A DNA stretch of 13,869 bases from JAVBJV01 sp031546815. Its GTDB lineage: Bacteria > Pseudomonadota > Alphaproteobacteria > Acetobacterales > Acetobacteraceae. The translations under genes and the position numbers were made by a program. Of this stretch, positions 7,047 through 13,803 are shown piece after piece. Each line of letters starts with the position of its first letter. Positions within the stretch are counted from its first letter, which is position 1. A model generated the notes under the pieces. That model saw only the letters and a list, made by a program, of their open reading frames with translations. It ran no database searches and had not been told where the DNA came from. The stretch covers positions 1 through 13,869 of the forward strand of contig JAVBJV010000034.1 of NCBI GenBank assembly GCA_031546815.1, given 5' to 3'.

Positions 7047-7994
7047 ATGACAGCGGTTTCCATCGTCATCACCGTCTACAACAAGGCGGACTTCCTGCGT
7101 GCCACACTCGCCAGTCTGCTGGCGCAGGAGGGCGCGGGACAGGACTTCAACATCGACTTCATACTGGTCGACGATGCCTCACGCGACGCCTCCATCGCGG
7201 TGGCAGAAGCGTTCTTTGCCGAACACCCCGCACGCTTCACCATCCTGCGCAACACACAGAACGTCGGCCCTTCTATCCGGCTGAATCAGGGACTGCACGC
7301 TGCGACTGGCGAATACATCTTCGTCTTCGACGCGGACGATATCGCCCCATGCAACGTCATCAGAACCATGCTGACCGCGCTGCGGCACGAACAGCTCGAC
7401 TACATTTACGGTCGTTCGCGCAAGACGGATCTTTCGGCGGAAGCCGCTGCACAGAACAGACTTCCGGACGCCCCCGACCTGCTGTGCAGCAACACCCCCC
7501 TGCATTTCACACTGCAGCGCGGACTGGTGCAGCCCATCGTCCTGATGCAACGCGACCTTGCCCTGCGTGCCGGGGGCAGTGATGAGCGGATCTTCGTGCA
7601 GGATGAATCCCTTGCCCTGCGTCTGGCACTCGCCGCAAAACGGGTGGGACTGCTGGAGCATCCGTGCCGCTATGTCCTCGCCCCGCAGAACACGGCCCAA
7701 CCCGATCTTCACCATCTGTCCGCCAACCGGAACCAGCAGCATCACGACCAGTATCTGGCCTATACGCATGTGCTGGACGAACAGTCCCTGACCGGTCCGC
7801 AGCGCACCCTGCTGGCGCGCAAGGCCATTGCCCCATGGTGGAAGTCCGCCCGCAAGCAGGGATTTCACCCGCTGGTGCTGCTGGCATACCTGTGCAGCAA
7901 GCTGTTTCCCGGCTGGACACTGGCCACCCTGCGCCCTCGGCTGGATCGATATTTCGCCCAGTTGCCCAATGTGCGTCGCATCAACCCCGCATAA
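7047..7994 (+). CDS. Family 2 glycosyltransferase, 315 aa
   Basis: The N-terminal GT-A domain begins MTAVSIVITVYNKADFLRAT (residues 1-20), followed by the nucleotide-binding VDDASRD (41-47) and QNVGPSIRLNQGLHAATGEY (71-90). The DXD-type metal motif is FDADD (94-98). A later QDESLALRL matches the position of the family's acidic catalytic segment. Such enzymes transfer sugars from nucleotide-sugars in building surface polysaccharide or lipopolysaccharide; donor and acceptor cannot be predicted. GGAG at 7038-7041, five bases before the ATG, supports the start. It follows the O-antigen ligase on the same strand without a visible terminator, so the two are probably co-transcribed. Its base composition is closer to the chromosomal norm than that of the ligase. 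No transmembrane segment is obvious, apart from a moderately hydrophobic patch near the C-terminus. Confidence 0.9.
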   Translation: MTAVSIVITVYNKADFLRATLASLLAQEGAGQDFNIDFILVDDASRDASIAVAEAFFAEHPARFTILRNTQNVGPSIRLNQGLHAATGEYIFVFDADDIAPCNVIRTMLTALRHEQLDYIYGRSRKTDLSAEAAAQNRLPDAPDLLCSNTPLHFTLQRGLVQPIVLMQRDLALRAGGSDERIFVQDESLALRLALAAKRVGLLEHPCRYVLAPQNTAQPDLHHLSANRNQQHHDQYLAYTHVLDEQSLTGPQRTLLARKAIAPWWKSARKQGFHPLVLLAYLCSKLFPGWTLATLRPRLDRYFAQLPNVRRINPA

Positions 7995-7996
7995 GA

Positions 7997-8024
7997 AAAG
8001 GGCGCCTCGTTCAAGGCGCCCTTT
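7997..8024. terminator. Bidirectional hairpin terminator between convergent genes
   Basis: AAAGGGCGCC (7997-8006) and its perfect complement GGCGCCCTTT (8015-8024) enclose an 8-base loop. The hairpin starts three bases after the glycosyltransferase stop. The plus strand has TTTCCATTT at and after the stem; the minus strand continues into TTTTCTTAT. It can therefore serve both the glycosyltransferase and the convergent substrate-binding protein gene. Confidence 0.8.
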
Positions 8025-8058
8025 CCATTTGTATCCGAGCAAGACAAGCGCCGCATAA

Positions 8059-9090
8059 TCACCGCAGCGGCGGTGCGTACATCAGTCCGCCCTGGTTCCA
8101 CAGCGCGTTCATGCCACGTTCCAGACGCAGCGGGCTGCCCTGGCCCATGTTGCGTTCGAACATTTCGGAATAATTCCCGACCGCCTTGATTGCCCAGTAG
8201 GCCCAGCGATTGTCGAGACCCATTCCCTGCCCCAGATCGCCGGAACGGCCTAGCAGGCGGCGGATGTCCGGGTTCTGGCTTTCCAGCATCTGATCAACGT
8301 TCGCCTGAGTCACGCCCAGTTCTTCGGCGGCAAGCAGCGCGAACACCGTCCAGCGCACGATATCGAACCACTGCTGATCGCCCTTGCGCACGGCGGGGGT
8401 GATCGGTTCCTTGCTGATCAGTTCCGGCAGGATCACATGCTCTTCCGGATGCGCGAACGCCATGCGCACGCCGGCCAGCTGGCTGGCATCGGTGGACAGC
8501 ACGTCGCAGCGGCCGGATTCATATGCCGCGGCGGTCTGGGTGTTCTGCTCGAACACCACCGGCTGGATCTGGATGTTGTTGGTGCGCGCCCAGTCCGCCA
8601 GGTTGAGTTCCGTCGTGGTCCCAGTGGTCACGCAAACCGACGCACCCGCCAGTTCACGCGCATGCGACACACCCGCCGAACGGCGGATCATGAAGCCCTG
8701 CCCGTCATAGAACGTGGTTGCCGTGAAGCTGATGCCCGACGCCGTGTCGCGCCCCTGCGACCAGCTGAACGTGCGCGCCAGCACATCCACCTGCCCCGAC
8801 TGCAACGCCGGAATACGCATCTGGCTGGCAAGCGTCGTCCAACGCGCCTTGCTGGCATCGCCGTTGAACACCGCCGCCGCAACGGCACGGCAGATATCGG
8901 CATCCAGCCCGCGATACACGCCCTGACTGTCGGTCGAGCCGAATCCCGGCGCGCCTGGATGCGCACCGCAATCCAGCGCACCCTTCTGGCGCACAGACGT
9001 CAGAGTCGGGCCGGGCTGAACGGTCTGCGCCTGTGCAGCCCCCTGTGCCAGCAGCACAAGCGCCAACGCAGTCATCGAAAACTTCAACAT
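8059..9090 (-). CDS. Periplasmic amino-acid-binding protein of an ABC importer (AapJ/BztA type), 343 aa
   Basis: The start at 9090 gives a clean Sec signal peptide: MLKFS, a hydrophobic core, and a probable cut after AQA at residue 21. Longer upstream starts would put hydrophilic residues ahead of it. The mature protein shows general L-amino-acid-binding landmarks: LDCGAHPGAPGF, YRGLDADICRAVAAAVF, ASVCVTTGTTTELNLADW, SGRCDVLSTDASQLAGVR, EPITPAVRKGDQQW, and a C-terminal part with GQGMGLDNRWAYWAIKAVGN and YSEMFERNMG. The two cysteines in LDCG and SGRCD are typical of the family. It would capture amino acids in the periplasm, but no permease or ATPase gene lies in the window. The gene is 16 bp behind the quinone oxidoreductase gene, so the pair is probably one operon. 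Confidence 0.9.
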   Translation of the reverse strand: MLKFSMTALALVLLAQGAAQAQTVQPGPTLTSVRQKGALDCGAHPGAPGFGSTDSQGVYRGLDADICRAVAAAVFNGDASKARWTTLASQMRIPALQSGQVDVLARTFSWSQGRDTASGISFTATTFYDGQGFMIRRSAGVSHARELAGASVCVTTGTTTELNLADWARTNNIQIQPVVFEQNTQTAAAYESGRCDVLSTDASQLAGVRMAFAHPEEHVILPELISKEPITPAVRKGDQQWFDIVRWTVFALLAAEELGVTQANVDQMLESQNPDIRRLLGRSGDLGQGMGLDNRWAYWAIKAVGNYSEMFERNMGQGSPLRLERGMNALWNQGGLMYAPPLR

Positions 9091-9106
9091 TTGAATAAGT
9101 CCCAGG

Positions 9107-10114
9107 TTATTTGCTGCTGACATCCAGCATGATCTTGCCGACATGGGCGCTCGATTCCATCAGCGTGTGCGCCTGTGCGGCCTCGGCCAGCGGGAAGACC
9201 TTGTTGATGACGGGGCCGCATTTTCCGGCCTCGAGCAACGGCCAGACCTTTTCACGCAGCGCACGCGCGATCAGGCCCTTCTGCGCCGTGGTGCGCGGGC
9301 GCATGGTGCTGCCGGTGATGGTCAGGCGGCGGGTCATCACATGTGTGAAGTCGAACTCGCCCACCTTGGCACCTTCCAGGAACGCGATCAGCACCAGACG
9401 CCCATCGGTCGCCAGACAGCGCAGGTTGCGCGCCATATACGGCGCCCCCACCATGTCGAGCACCACATTCACGCCCTTGCCTTCGGTCAGACGCTTGATC
9501 TCGTCCACGAAGTCAGCGCTGCGGTAGTTAATCGCCTCGTCAGCGCCCAACTGGCGACAGGCTTCGCACTTCGCGTCGGACCCGGCGGTCACATACACCT
9601 TGGCACCGAACGCCTTGGCCAGCTGGATCGCCGTCACGCCGATGCCGCTGCTGCCACCATGGATCAGCACGCTCTCACCGGCCTTCAACGCGCCAATGTC
9701 GAACAGATTGGCCCAGACGGTGAAATACGTCTCGGGCAGCGCCGCAGCACGGATGGCATCATACCCTTCCGGCCAGGGCATGGTCTGCGCCGCAGGGGCC
9801 GTACAGTATTCGGCATAGCCACCACCATTGGCCAGCGCGCACACCTTGTCGCCCGGCTTGAAGCCCGCCACCTGCGCGCCTGTGGCCACCACCTCGCCCG
9901 AAACTTCCAGCCCGATATAGGGCGAGGCACCCGGCGGCGGCGGATACTTGCCCTTGCGCTGCTGCACATCGGGGCGGTTCACACCGGCGGCCATCACGCG
10001 GATCAGCACTTCATCGGGCTGCGGCTGTGGCACCGGGCCGGTGGCCGGGACCAGCACTTCGGGGCCGCCCCCATCGCCATGCGTGATGTAGGTCATGCTG
10101 GTGGGAAGGCTCAT
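9107..10114 (-). CDS. NAD(P)H quinone oxidoreductase, PIG3 family zinc-independent MDR enzyme, 335 aa
   Basis: This belongs to the medium-chain dehydrogenase/reductase superfamily, quinone oxidoreductase branch. The N-terminal GroES-like domain contains VMAAGVNRPDVQQRKGKYPP and PYIGLEVSGEV. The Rossmann domain contains IHGGSSGIGVTAIQLAK (about residues 146-162), followed by GADEAINY and VNVVLDMVGAPYMARNL. The PPPPGASP stretch and the C-terminal motif TGSTMRPRT match the PIG3-like group, which reduces quinones with NADPH. Zinc-ligand cysteines of alcohol dehydrogenases are absent. The start at 10114 is preceded by GGAG with seven-base spacing. A start at 10219 is unlikely because it would read through the rpmB terminator. 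The amino-acid-binding protein gene lies immediately downstream. Confidence 0.92.
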   Translation of the reverse strand: MSLPTSMTYITHGDGGGPEVLVPATGPVPQPQPDEVLIRVMAAGVNRPDVQQRKGKYPPPPGASPYIGLEVSGEVVATGAQVAGFKPGDKVCALANGGGYAEYCTAPAAQTMPWPEGYDAIRAAALPETYFTVWANLFDIGALKAGESVLIHGGSSGIGVTAIQLAKAFGAKVYVTAGSDAKCEACRQLGADEAINYRSADFVDEIKRLTEGKGVNVVLDMVGAPYMARNLRCLATDGRLVLIAFLEGAKVGEFDFTHVMTRRLTITGSTMRPRTTAQKGLIARALREKVWPLLEAGKCGPVINKVFPLAEAAQAHTLMESSAHVGKIMLDVSSK

Positions 10115-10141
10115 CTGCGTGCTCCGTGAAAATACCGGCGG

Positions 10142-10170
10142 AAGGTTGGCGATCTGCGTCGCCCGGTCAA
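10142..10170 (-). promoter_or_regulatory. Possible promoter for the quinone oxidoreductase operon
   Basis: On the minus strand a good -35, TTGACC (10170-10165), is followed 17 bases later by AACCTT (10147-10142), a poor -10. A promoter is expected in this gap because the rpmB terminator lies just upstream. The -35 and its flank (CTTGACC) resemble the rpmB promoter. Confidence 0.3.
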
Positions 10171-10175
10171 GCACG

Positions 10176-10213
10176 AAAACAAAACGGGGACCTGCTGGTG
10201 CAGATCCCCGTTT
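10176..10213 (-). terminator. Rho-independent terminator of rpmB
   Basis: AAACGGGGA (10182-10190) pairs with TCCCCGTTT (10205-10213). The stem continues past one mismatch with CTGC/GCAG around a TGGT loop. Read on the minus strand, the stem runs into TTTTGTTTT (10184-10176). It lies 27 bases after the rpmB stop codon. Confidence 0.9.
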
Positions 10214-10240
10214 CGTCAAACCAGTAAAAGCTGCCTGAGT

Positions 10241-10534
10241 TCAGGCGGCCTTCTTTGCCTGCGCACGTTCGATACGACGTTTCACCTGCTGCGCTTCTGG
10301 CGCAAGCTGGCGATTCGGCGTGCCGAGCAGGAACGCATCCAGGCCGCCGTTATGTTCAATCGTGCGGATCGCACGGGTGGACAGGCGCATACGCACCGTC
10401 GCATTCAGAACATCCGACAGCAGCGACATTTCCTGCAGATTGGGCAGGAAACGACGGCGGGTCTTGTTGTTGGCGTGGCTGACGTTATTGCCTGTCAGCA
10501 CACCCTTGCCGGTAACTTCGCAACGACGCGACAT
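10241..10534 (-). CDS. rpmB: 50S ribosomal protein L28, 97 aa
   Basis: The sequence starts MSRRCEVTGKGVLTGNNVSH and continues with NNKTRRRFLPNLQ, the conserved N-terminal signature of bacterial L28. The end is basic (QQVKRRIERAQAKKAA) and probably folds on the large-subunit RNA. The length of 97 residues fits the alphaproteobacterial form, which is longer than the roughly 78 residues of E. coli. GAGG at 10543-10540, five bases before the ATG, supports the start. It has its own promoter and terminator, so it is a single-gene unit, as is common for rpmB in this class. Confidence 0.97.
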   Translation of the reverse strand: MSRRCEVTGKGVLTGNNVSHANNKTRRRFLPNLQEMSLLSDVLNATVRMRLSTRAIRTIEHNGGLDAFLLGTPNRQLAPEAQQVKRRIERAQAKKAA

Positions 10535-10599
10535 ATGAACCTCGAAACACAGTAAATCGCACGGAATTAAGTCCGGGCGCTATTCTTCGCGAAGCAGGG

Positions 10600-10628
10600 C
10601 TTATGGCGAAGCCCCCGAGCCTGGTCAA
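10600..10628 (-). promoter_or_regulatory. Sigma70-type promoter of rpmB
   Basis: On the minus strand TTGACC (10628-10623) is followed by exactly 17 bases and CATAAG (10605-10600). The expected start of transcription is near 10593, giving a leader of about 60 bases. The leader includes the palindrome CTTCGCGAAG. Confidence 0.55.
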
Positions 10629-10654
10629 GCGTTTAGCATGACAAAACAGGCGTT

Positions 10655-10676
10655 TTTTGCCGGATTTGCGGCAAAA
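10655..10676. repeat. Inverted repeat between the small unknown gene and rpmB
   Basis: TTTTGCCG (10655-10662) and CGGCAAAA (10669-10676) form a perfect 8-bp stem around a 6-base loop, 10 bases after the stop of the 82-residue gene. No T-run follows on the minus strand, so it is at best a weak or Rho-assisted terminator, or an RNA 3' end stabiliser. Confidence 0.4.
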
Positions 10677-10685
10677 TTCCGCAAC

Positions 10686-10934
10686 TCAGCCGTTTTGCGG
10701 CGCCATCTGGCGCAATTCCCCGGCCTGAACGCTGCGTGTGGCGTTGGCCAGCACGTTCAGAATCGCGGAATCGGGCATGGTTTTCGCCATCAGCCCCAGC
10801 GCGCCGCCCAGCATGGCCGACGCAATCGCGATTTCGCTGATATTCTGCCCGGCCATGTATTCGATGGCTTTATCCACAACGGATCCCGCGTGGCTCAGGT
10901 CGTCCGGGGCCTGACCGGAAGGGTCGAATTCCAT
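10686..10934 (-). CDS. Small protein of unknown function, 82 aa
   Basis: I do not recognise a family. The protein begins MEFDPSGQAPDDLSHAGSVV and has a helical, moderately hydrophobic middle (AIEYMAGQNISEIAIASAML, then GGALGLMAKTMPD). It ends in ILNVLANATRSVQAGELRQ. The middle may be an amphipathic helix pair or a marginal membrane-associated segment. It has no signal peptide and no cysteine. A GGAG at 10947-10944 lies nine bases before the ATG. Position, strand and codon usage agree with a real gene sitting 76 bp behind the Atm1-type exporter gene and ahead of rpmB. The intervening hairpin at 10957-11001 may separate its expression from the exporter's. Confidence 0.65.
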   Translation of the reverse strand: MEFDPSGQAPDDLSHAGSVVDKAIEYMAGQNISEIAIASAMLGGALGLMAKTMPDSAILNVLANATRSVQAGELRQMAPQNG

Positions 10935-10956
10935 ATCCCATTACTCCATAGAACCG

Positions 10957-11001
10957 GAACAGCCCGGCGTTTGACGCCAGTTCGCGCAAACGCCGGGGTT
11001 C
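10957..11001 (-). terminator. Long hairpin just after the Atm1-type exporter gene
   Basis: CCCGGCGTTTG (10963-10973) and CAAACGCCGGG (10987-10997) form a perfect 11-bp stem with a 13-base loop. GAAC (10957-10960) and GTTC (10998-11001) extend it by four pairs past a two-base bulge. It begins nine bases after the stop codon. No T-run follows on the minus strand (CTGTTCCGGTTC), so it is either a non-canonical terminator or an RNA processing or stability element before the small gene. Confidence 0.5.
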
Positions 11002-11010
11002 TGCAAGTGT

Positions 11011-12867
11011 TTATTGCTCGGCTGGTTTCTCGGCCAGGTCGCGCAGGCTGGGGCCATCGCGTGGCGGAGTCTCGCCACGGGCCGCTGCTTCCGCCTGTCC
11101 CGCCCACATCCGCGCATACAGCCCCGCCTGCGCCAGCAGGTCCGCATGCGTACCGCGTTCGGCAATCACGCCGTCGCGCAGCACGATGATCTCATCGGCG
11201 TCCACCACGGTGGACAGGCGATGCGCGATCACCAGCGTGGTGCGGTCGCGCGAGATCTCGGTCAGGGCCTGCTGGATGTCCTGTTCGGTGCGAGTGTCCA
11301 GCGCGCTGGTCGCCTCGTCGAGGATCAGGATCCGCGGGTTCTTCAGGATGGTGCGCGCAATCGCCACACGCTGCTTCTCGCCACCCGAAAGCTTCAGCCC
11401 GCGCTCACCAACGCGCGTTGCGTATCCCTCGGGCAGACGCAGCACGAAGTCGTGCACCTGGGCATGGCGGGCGGCCTGTTCAACCTCGGCCTCCGTCGCG
11501 CCGGGGCGGCCATAGGCGATGTTGTAGCCGATCGTGTCGTTGAACAGCACAGTGTCCTGCGGCACCACGCCAATGGCGGCGCGCACGCTGTTCTGCTGCA
11601 CGCTGCGGATGTCCTGCCCGTCGATCAGGATGCTACCCGCCGTCACGTCGTAAAACCGGAACAGCAAGCGGCTGACGGTGGACTTGCCCGCTCCTGTCGG
11701 CCCGACAATCGCCAGCGTTTTCCCGGCGGGAACCGTGAAGGAAATACCCTTCAGAATCTCGCGGTCGGGGCGATAGCCGAAATGCACGTCCTCGAACCGG
11801 ACTTCACCGTTCGGCACTGCCAGTTTCGGCGCAGCTTCCGGGTCGGCCACTTCGCGTTCAATACGCAGCAGGCGGAACATGTCTTCCATGTCCACCAGCC
11901 CCTGTTTGATTTCGCGATAGGTAAAGCCAAGGAAACTCAGCGGCAGATACAGCTGGATCAGATAGGTGTTCACCAGCACGAAACCGCCCACCGTCATCGT
12001 GCCATCACGCACGCCCATCGCCGCCATCAGCATCACCACCGCCAGCCCGACCGCAATGATCAGCGCCTGCCCGATATTCAGCACGTTCATGGTGACCTGG
12101 CTTTTCACCGCCGCCCGTTCGTAACGCGCCTGTGCTTCGTCATATCGTTCAGCTTCGTGGCCTTCGTTGCCGAAATACTTGACGGTTTCGTAGTTCAGCA
12201 GTGAATCGATTGCCTTGTTGTTGGCCTCGGAATCGCTCTGGTTCATCGCGCGGCGGAACTTCGTGCGCCATTCGCTGAACACGATACTGAACCATGCATA
12301 AATGGCGATCGTCACGAAGATCACCGCCGCGAACGAGAAACCGAAAATCCACCACAGCAGGATGGTAACCAGCCCGATCTCGAACAGTGTCGGCACAACG
12401 TTGAAGGTCGCGAAACGCAACACGCTATCAATCCCACGCACCCCGCGTTCGATGGCGCGCGACAGGCCGCCGGTCTGGCGGTCCAGATGGAAGCGCAGGC
12501 TCAGCGCGTGCAGATGCCCGAACGTCGACATCGCCGCCCGACGGATCGCGCGCTGCTGCACGCGGGCAAACACGATGTCGCGGAATTCACCGAACGCCGC
12601 CGCCATCACACGCAGTCCGCCATAGGCCAGAATAATCGACGCGATGGCCGTCAGCGCCACGGCTTCGGTGTTGCCCGTCAGCATATCCACCGCACGCGCA
12701 TAGATGATTGGCACATAGACAGTGGCGAGCTTGGACAGCACCAGAAACACCACGGCCATACTGACGCGCACCCGCGCCCCGGTATCGCCCTCGGGCCACA
12801 GATACGGCAGCAGGCTGCGCAGAGTGCGCAGGTGGGATCGGGATTCGGTGTTGCTCATTCCCTGCAT
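11011..12867 (-). CDS. Atm1-type ABC exporter half-transporter (permease fused to ATPase), 618 aa
   Basis: Homodimeric exporters of this group (mitochondrial Atm1, HMT1, bacterial NaAtm1) move glutathione-linked compounds, including metal-glutathione complexes, across the inner membrane. The N-terminal six-helix domain has the group's own features: LLPYLWPEGD, LNYETVKYFGNE, MNVLNIGQALIIAVGL and YREIKQGLVDMEDMF. The ATPase domain has Walker A GPTGAGKST (about residues 388-396), the Q-loop VVPQDTVLF, signature LSGGEKQR (near 490), Walker B ILILDEATSALD (near 510) and the H-loop IAHRLSTV (near 543). The start is uncertain. ATG at 12867 or 12858 leaves room for the divergent Nudix gene at 12936, while the longest open frame (from 13026) would overlap it. 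No strong Shine-Dalgarno sequence favours either. The actual cargo is inference from family. Confidence 0.92.
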   Translation of the reverse strand: MQGMSNTESRSHLRTLRSLLPYLWPEGDTGARVRVSMAVVFLVLSKLATVYVPIIYARAVDMLTGNTEAVALTAIASIILAYGGLRVMAAAFGEFRDIVFARVQQRAIRRAAMSTFGHLHALSLRFHLDRQTGGLSRAIERGVRGIDSVLRFATFNVVPTLFEIGLVTILLWWIFGFSFAAVIFVTIAIYAWFSIVFSEWRTKFRRAMNQSDSEANNKAIDSLLNYETVKYFGNEGHEAERYDEAQARYERAAVKSQVTMNVLNIGQALIIAVGLAVVMLMAAMGVRDGTMTVGGFVLVNTYLIQLYLPLSFLGFTYREIKQGLVDMEDMFRLLRIEREVADPEAAPKLAVPNGEVRFEDVHFGYRPDREILKGISFTVPAGKTLAIVGPTGAGKSTVSRLLFRFYDVTAGSILIDGQDIRSVQQNSVRAAIGVVPQDTVLFNDTIGYNIAYGRPGATEAEVEQAARHAQVHDFVLRLPEGYATRVGERGLKLSGGEKQRVAIARTILKNPRILILDEATSALDTRTEQDIQQALTEISRDRTTLVIAHRLSTVVDADEIIVLRDGVIAERGTHADLLAQAGLYARMWAGQAEAAARGETPPRDGPSLRDLAEKPAEQ

Positions 12868-12935
12868 GTCGCACGTGGCCCCGAAAACCGGAAGCCCCAT
12901 AGGCGGGCGGGCAAATCTGGCATATTCAGACACCA
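12868..12935. promoter_or_regulatory. Compact divergent control region between the Atm1-type gene and the Nudix gene
   Basis: Only 68 bases separate the two starts. On the plus strand CATATT (12921-12926) is a fair -10 placed so that transcription would begin at or within a few bases of the Nudix ATG. There is no Shine-Dalgarno sequence before that ATG, so a leaderless message is possible. I find no clear -35 on either strand. Confidence 0.3.
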
Positions 12936-13775
12936 ATGAACGCGCACCCACTCCGCCGCCATATTTTGGCCTGTAACAACGTCCACCTGCCCGGCGGACG
13001 CATTGCGTTTCATATCGGTCCGACACTGATCGGTCTGGTTGAACCGCCGGTCGCGCAGGCGCTTACCTTCTGGCCGCAGCACATCCATTTCGACACGCAC
13101 GGCATCACCGTCCGCCCCGGCCGCCACGCCGCCGCGCTGACCGACATCGCGCGCAGCCTGTCCGAACGGGGCCATTTCCGCTGGCGGGGCGAAGCGTTCG
13201 ACGTGCGCGCCACACCCGACGGACCCGCGCTGACCGAACTGGACCGCGGCGCGATCCCGGTGTTCGGCATGCTGGCGCAGGGCGTGCACCTGAACGGCCT
13301 GGTCCGCCGCCCGGACGGGCTGCATCTGTGGGTCGCCCGCCGCGCCGCTGACAAGAAGCTGGACCCCGGCAAGCTCGACAATCTGGTAGCGGGCGGAGTC
13401 CCCACCGGTCTCAGCCCCTTGCAGACCCTGGTGAAGGAGGCCGAGGAAGAAGCCTCGCTCCCGCCCGACCTCACCTTGCGGGCAGAGAAAATCGCCGACA
13501 TCGCCTACGCCATGGCGCGCGAGGAGGGGCTGCGACGCGACCACCTGCACTGCTACGACCTGTATCTGCCCGAGGATTTCCGCCCCACACCGGCCGATGG
13601 CGAGGTCGAGGCGTTCGAGCTGTGGCCCCTGCCCCGTGTGTTCGAGACAGTGCGCGATACCGACGACTTCAAGTTCAACGTCAATCTGGTGCTGATCGAC
13701 CTGTTTCTGCGCCACGGCCTGATCGACCCGGCCAGCCCGGAAGGCCAATGGCTGCGTCGCGGCATTGCAGCATGA
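12936..13775 (+). CDS. DUF4743 domain-Nudix hydrolase fusion protein, 279 aa
   Basis: Residues 1-105 form the N-terminal DUF4743-like domain, including VGLVEPPVA-type IGLVEPPVAQALTFWP. The Nudix fold begins near 109 with VFGMLAQGVHLNGLV and LHLWVARRAADKKLDPGKLD. The Nudix box spans residues 153-175: GGVPTG, then KEAEEEASL, with the metal-binding glutamates at 168, 171 and 172. It departs from the consensus at several places: Leu for Glu at box position 7, Lys for Arg at 15, Ser for Gly at 22. That pattern is usual for the thiamine-pyrophosphokinase-linked group. Yeast members hydrolyse damaged thiamine diphosphate, so a similar clean-up role is a reasonable inference but unproven here. It diverges from the exporter and is followed after 28 bp by another gene on the same strand. 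Confidence 0.88.
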   Translation: MNAHPLRRHILACNNVHLPGGRIAFHIGPTLIGLVEPPVAQALTFWPQHIHFDTHGITVRPGRHAAALTDIARSLSERGHFRWRGEAFDVRATPDGPALTELDRGAIPVFGMLAQGVHLNGLVRRPDGLHLWVARRAADKKLDPGKLDNLVAGGVPTGLSPLQTLVKEAEEEASLPPDLTLRAEKIADIAYAMAREEGLRRDHLHCYDLYLPEDFRPTPADGEVEAFELWPLPRVFETVRDTDDFKFNVNLVLIDLFLRHGLIDPASPEGQWLRRGIAA

Positions 13776-13803
13776 ACCCTTCCGTTGATAGGATCGGCCC
13801 GTC

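Noticed and set aside
10115..10219. N-terminal extension of the quinone oxidoreductase to a start at 10219
   Set aside because: The extension would include the rpmB terminator hairpin and shows no family similarity. GGAG before the ATG at 10114 gives the normal N-terminus.
12868..13026. Upstream extension of the Atm1-type exporter to 13026
   Set aside because: It would overlap the Nudix gene by about 90 bases. Its residues are not like the family's N-terminus, which starts close to the LRTLRSLLPYLWP region.
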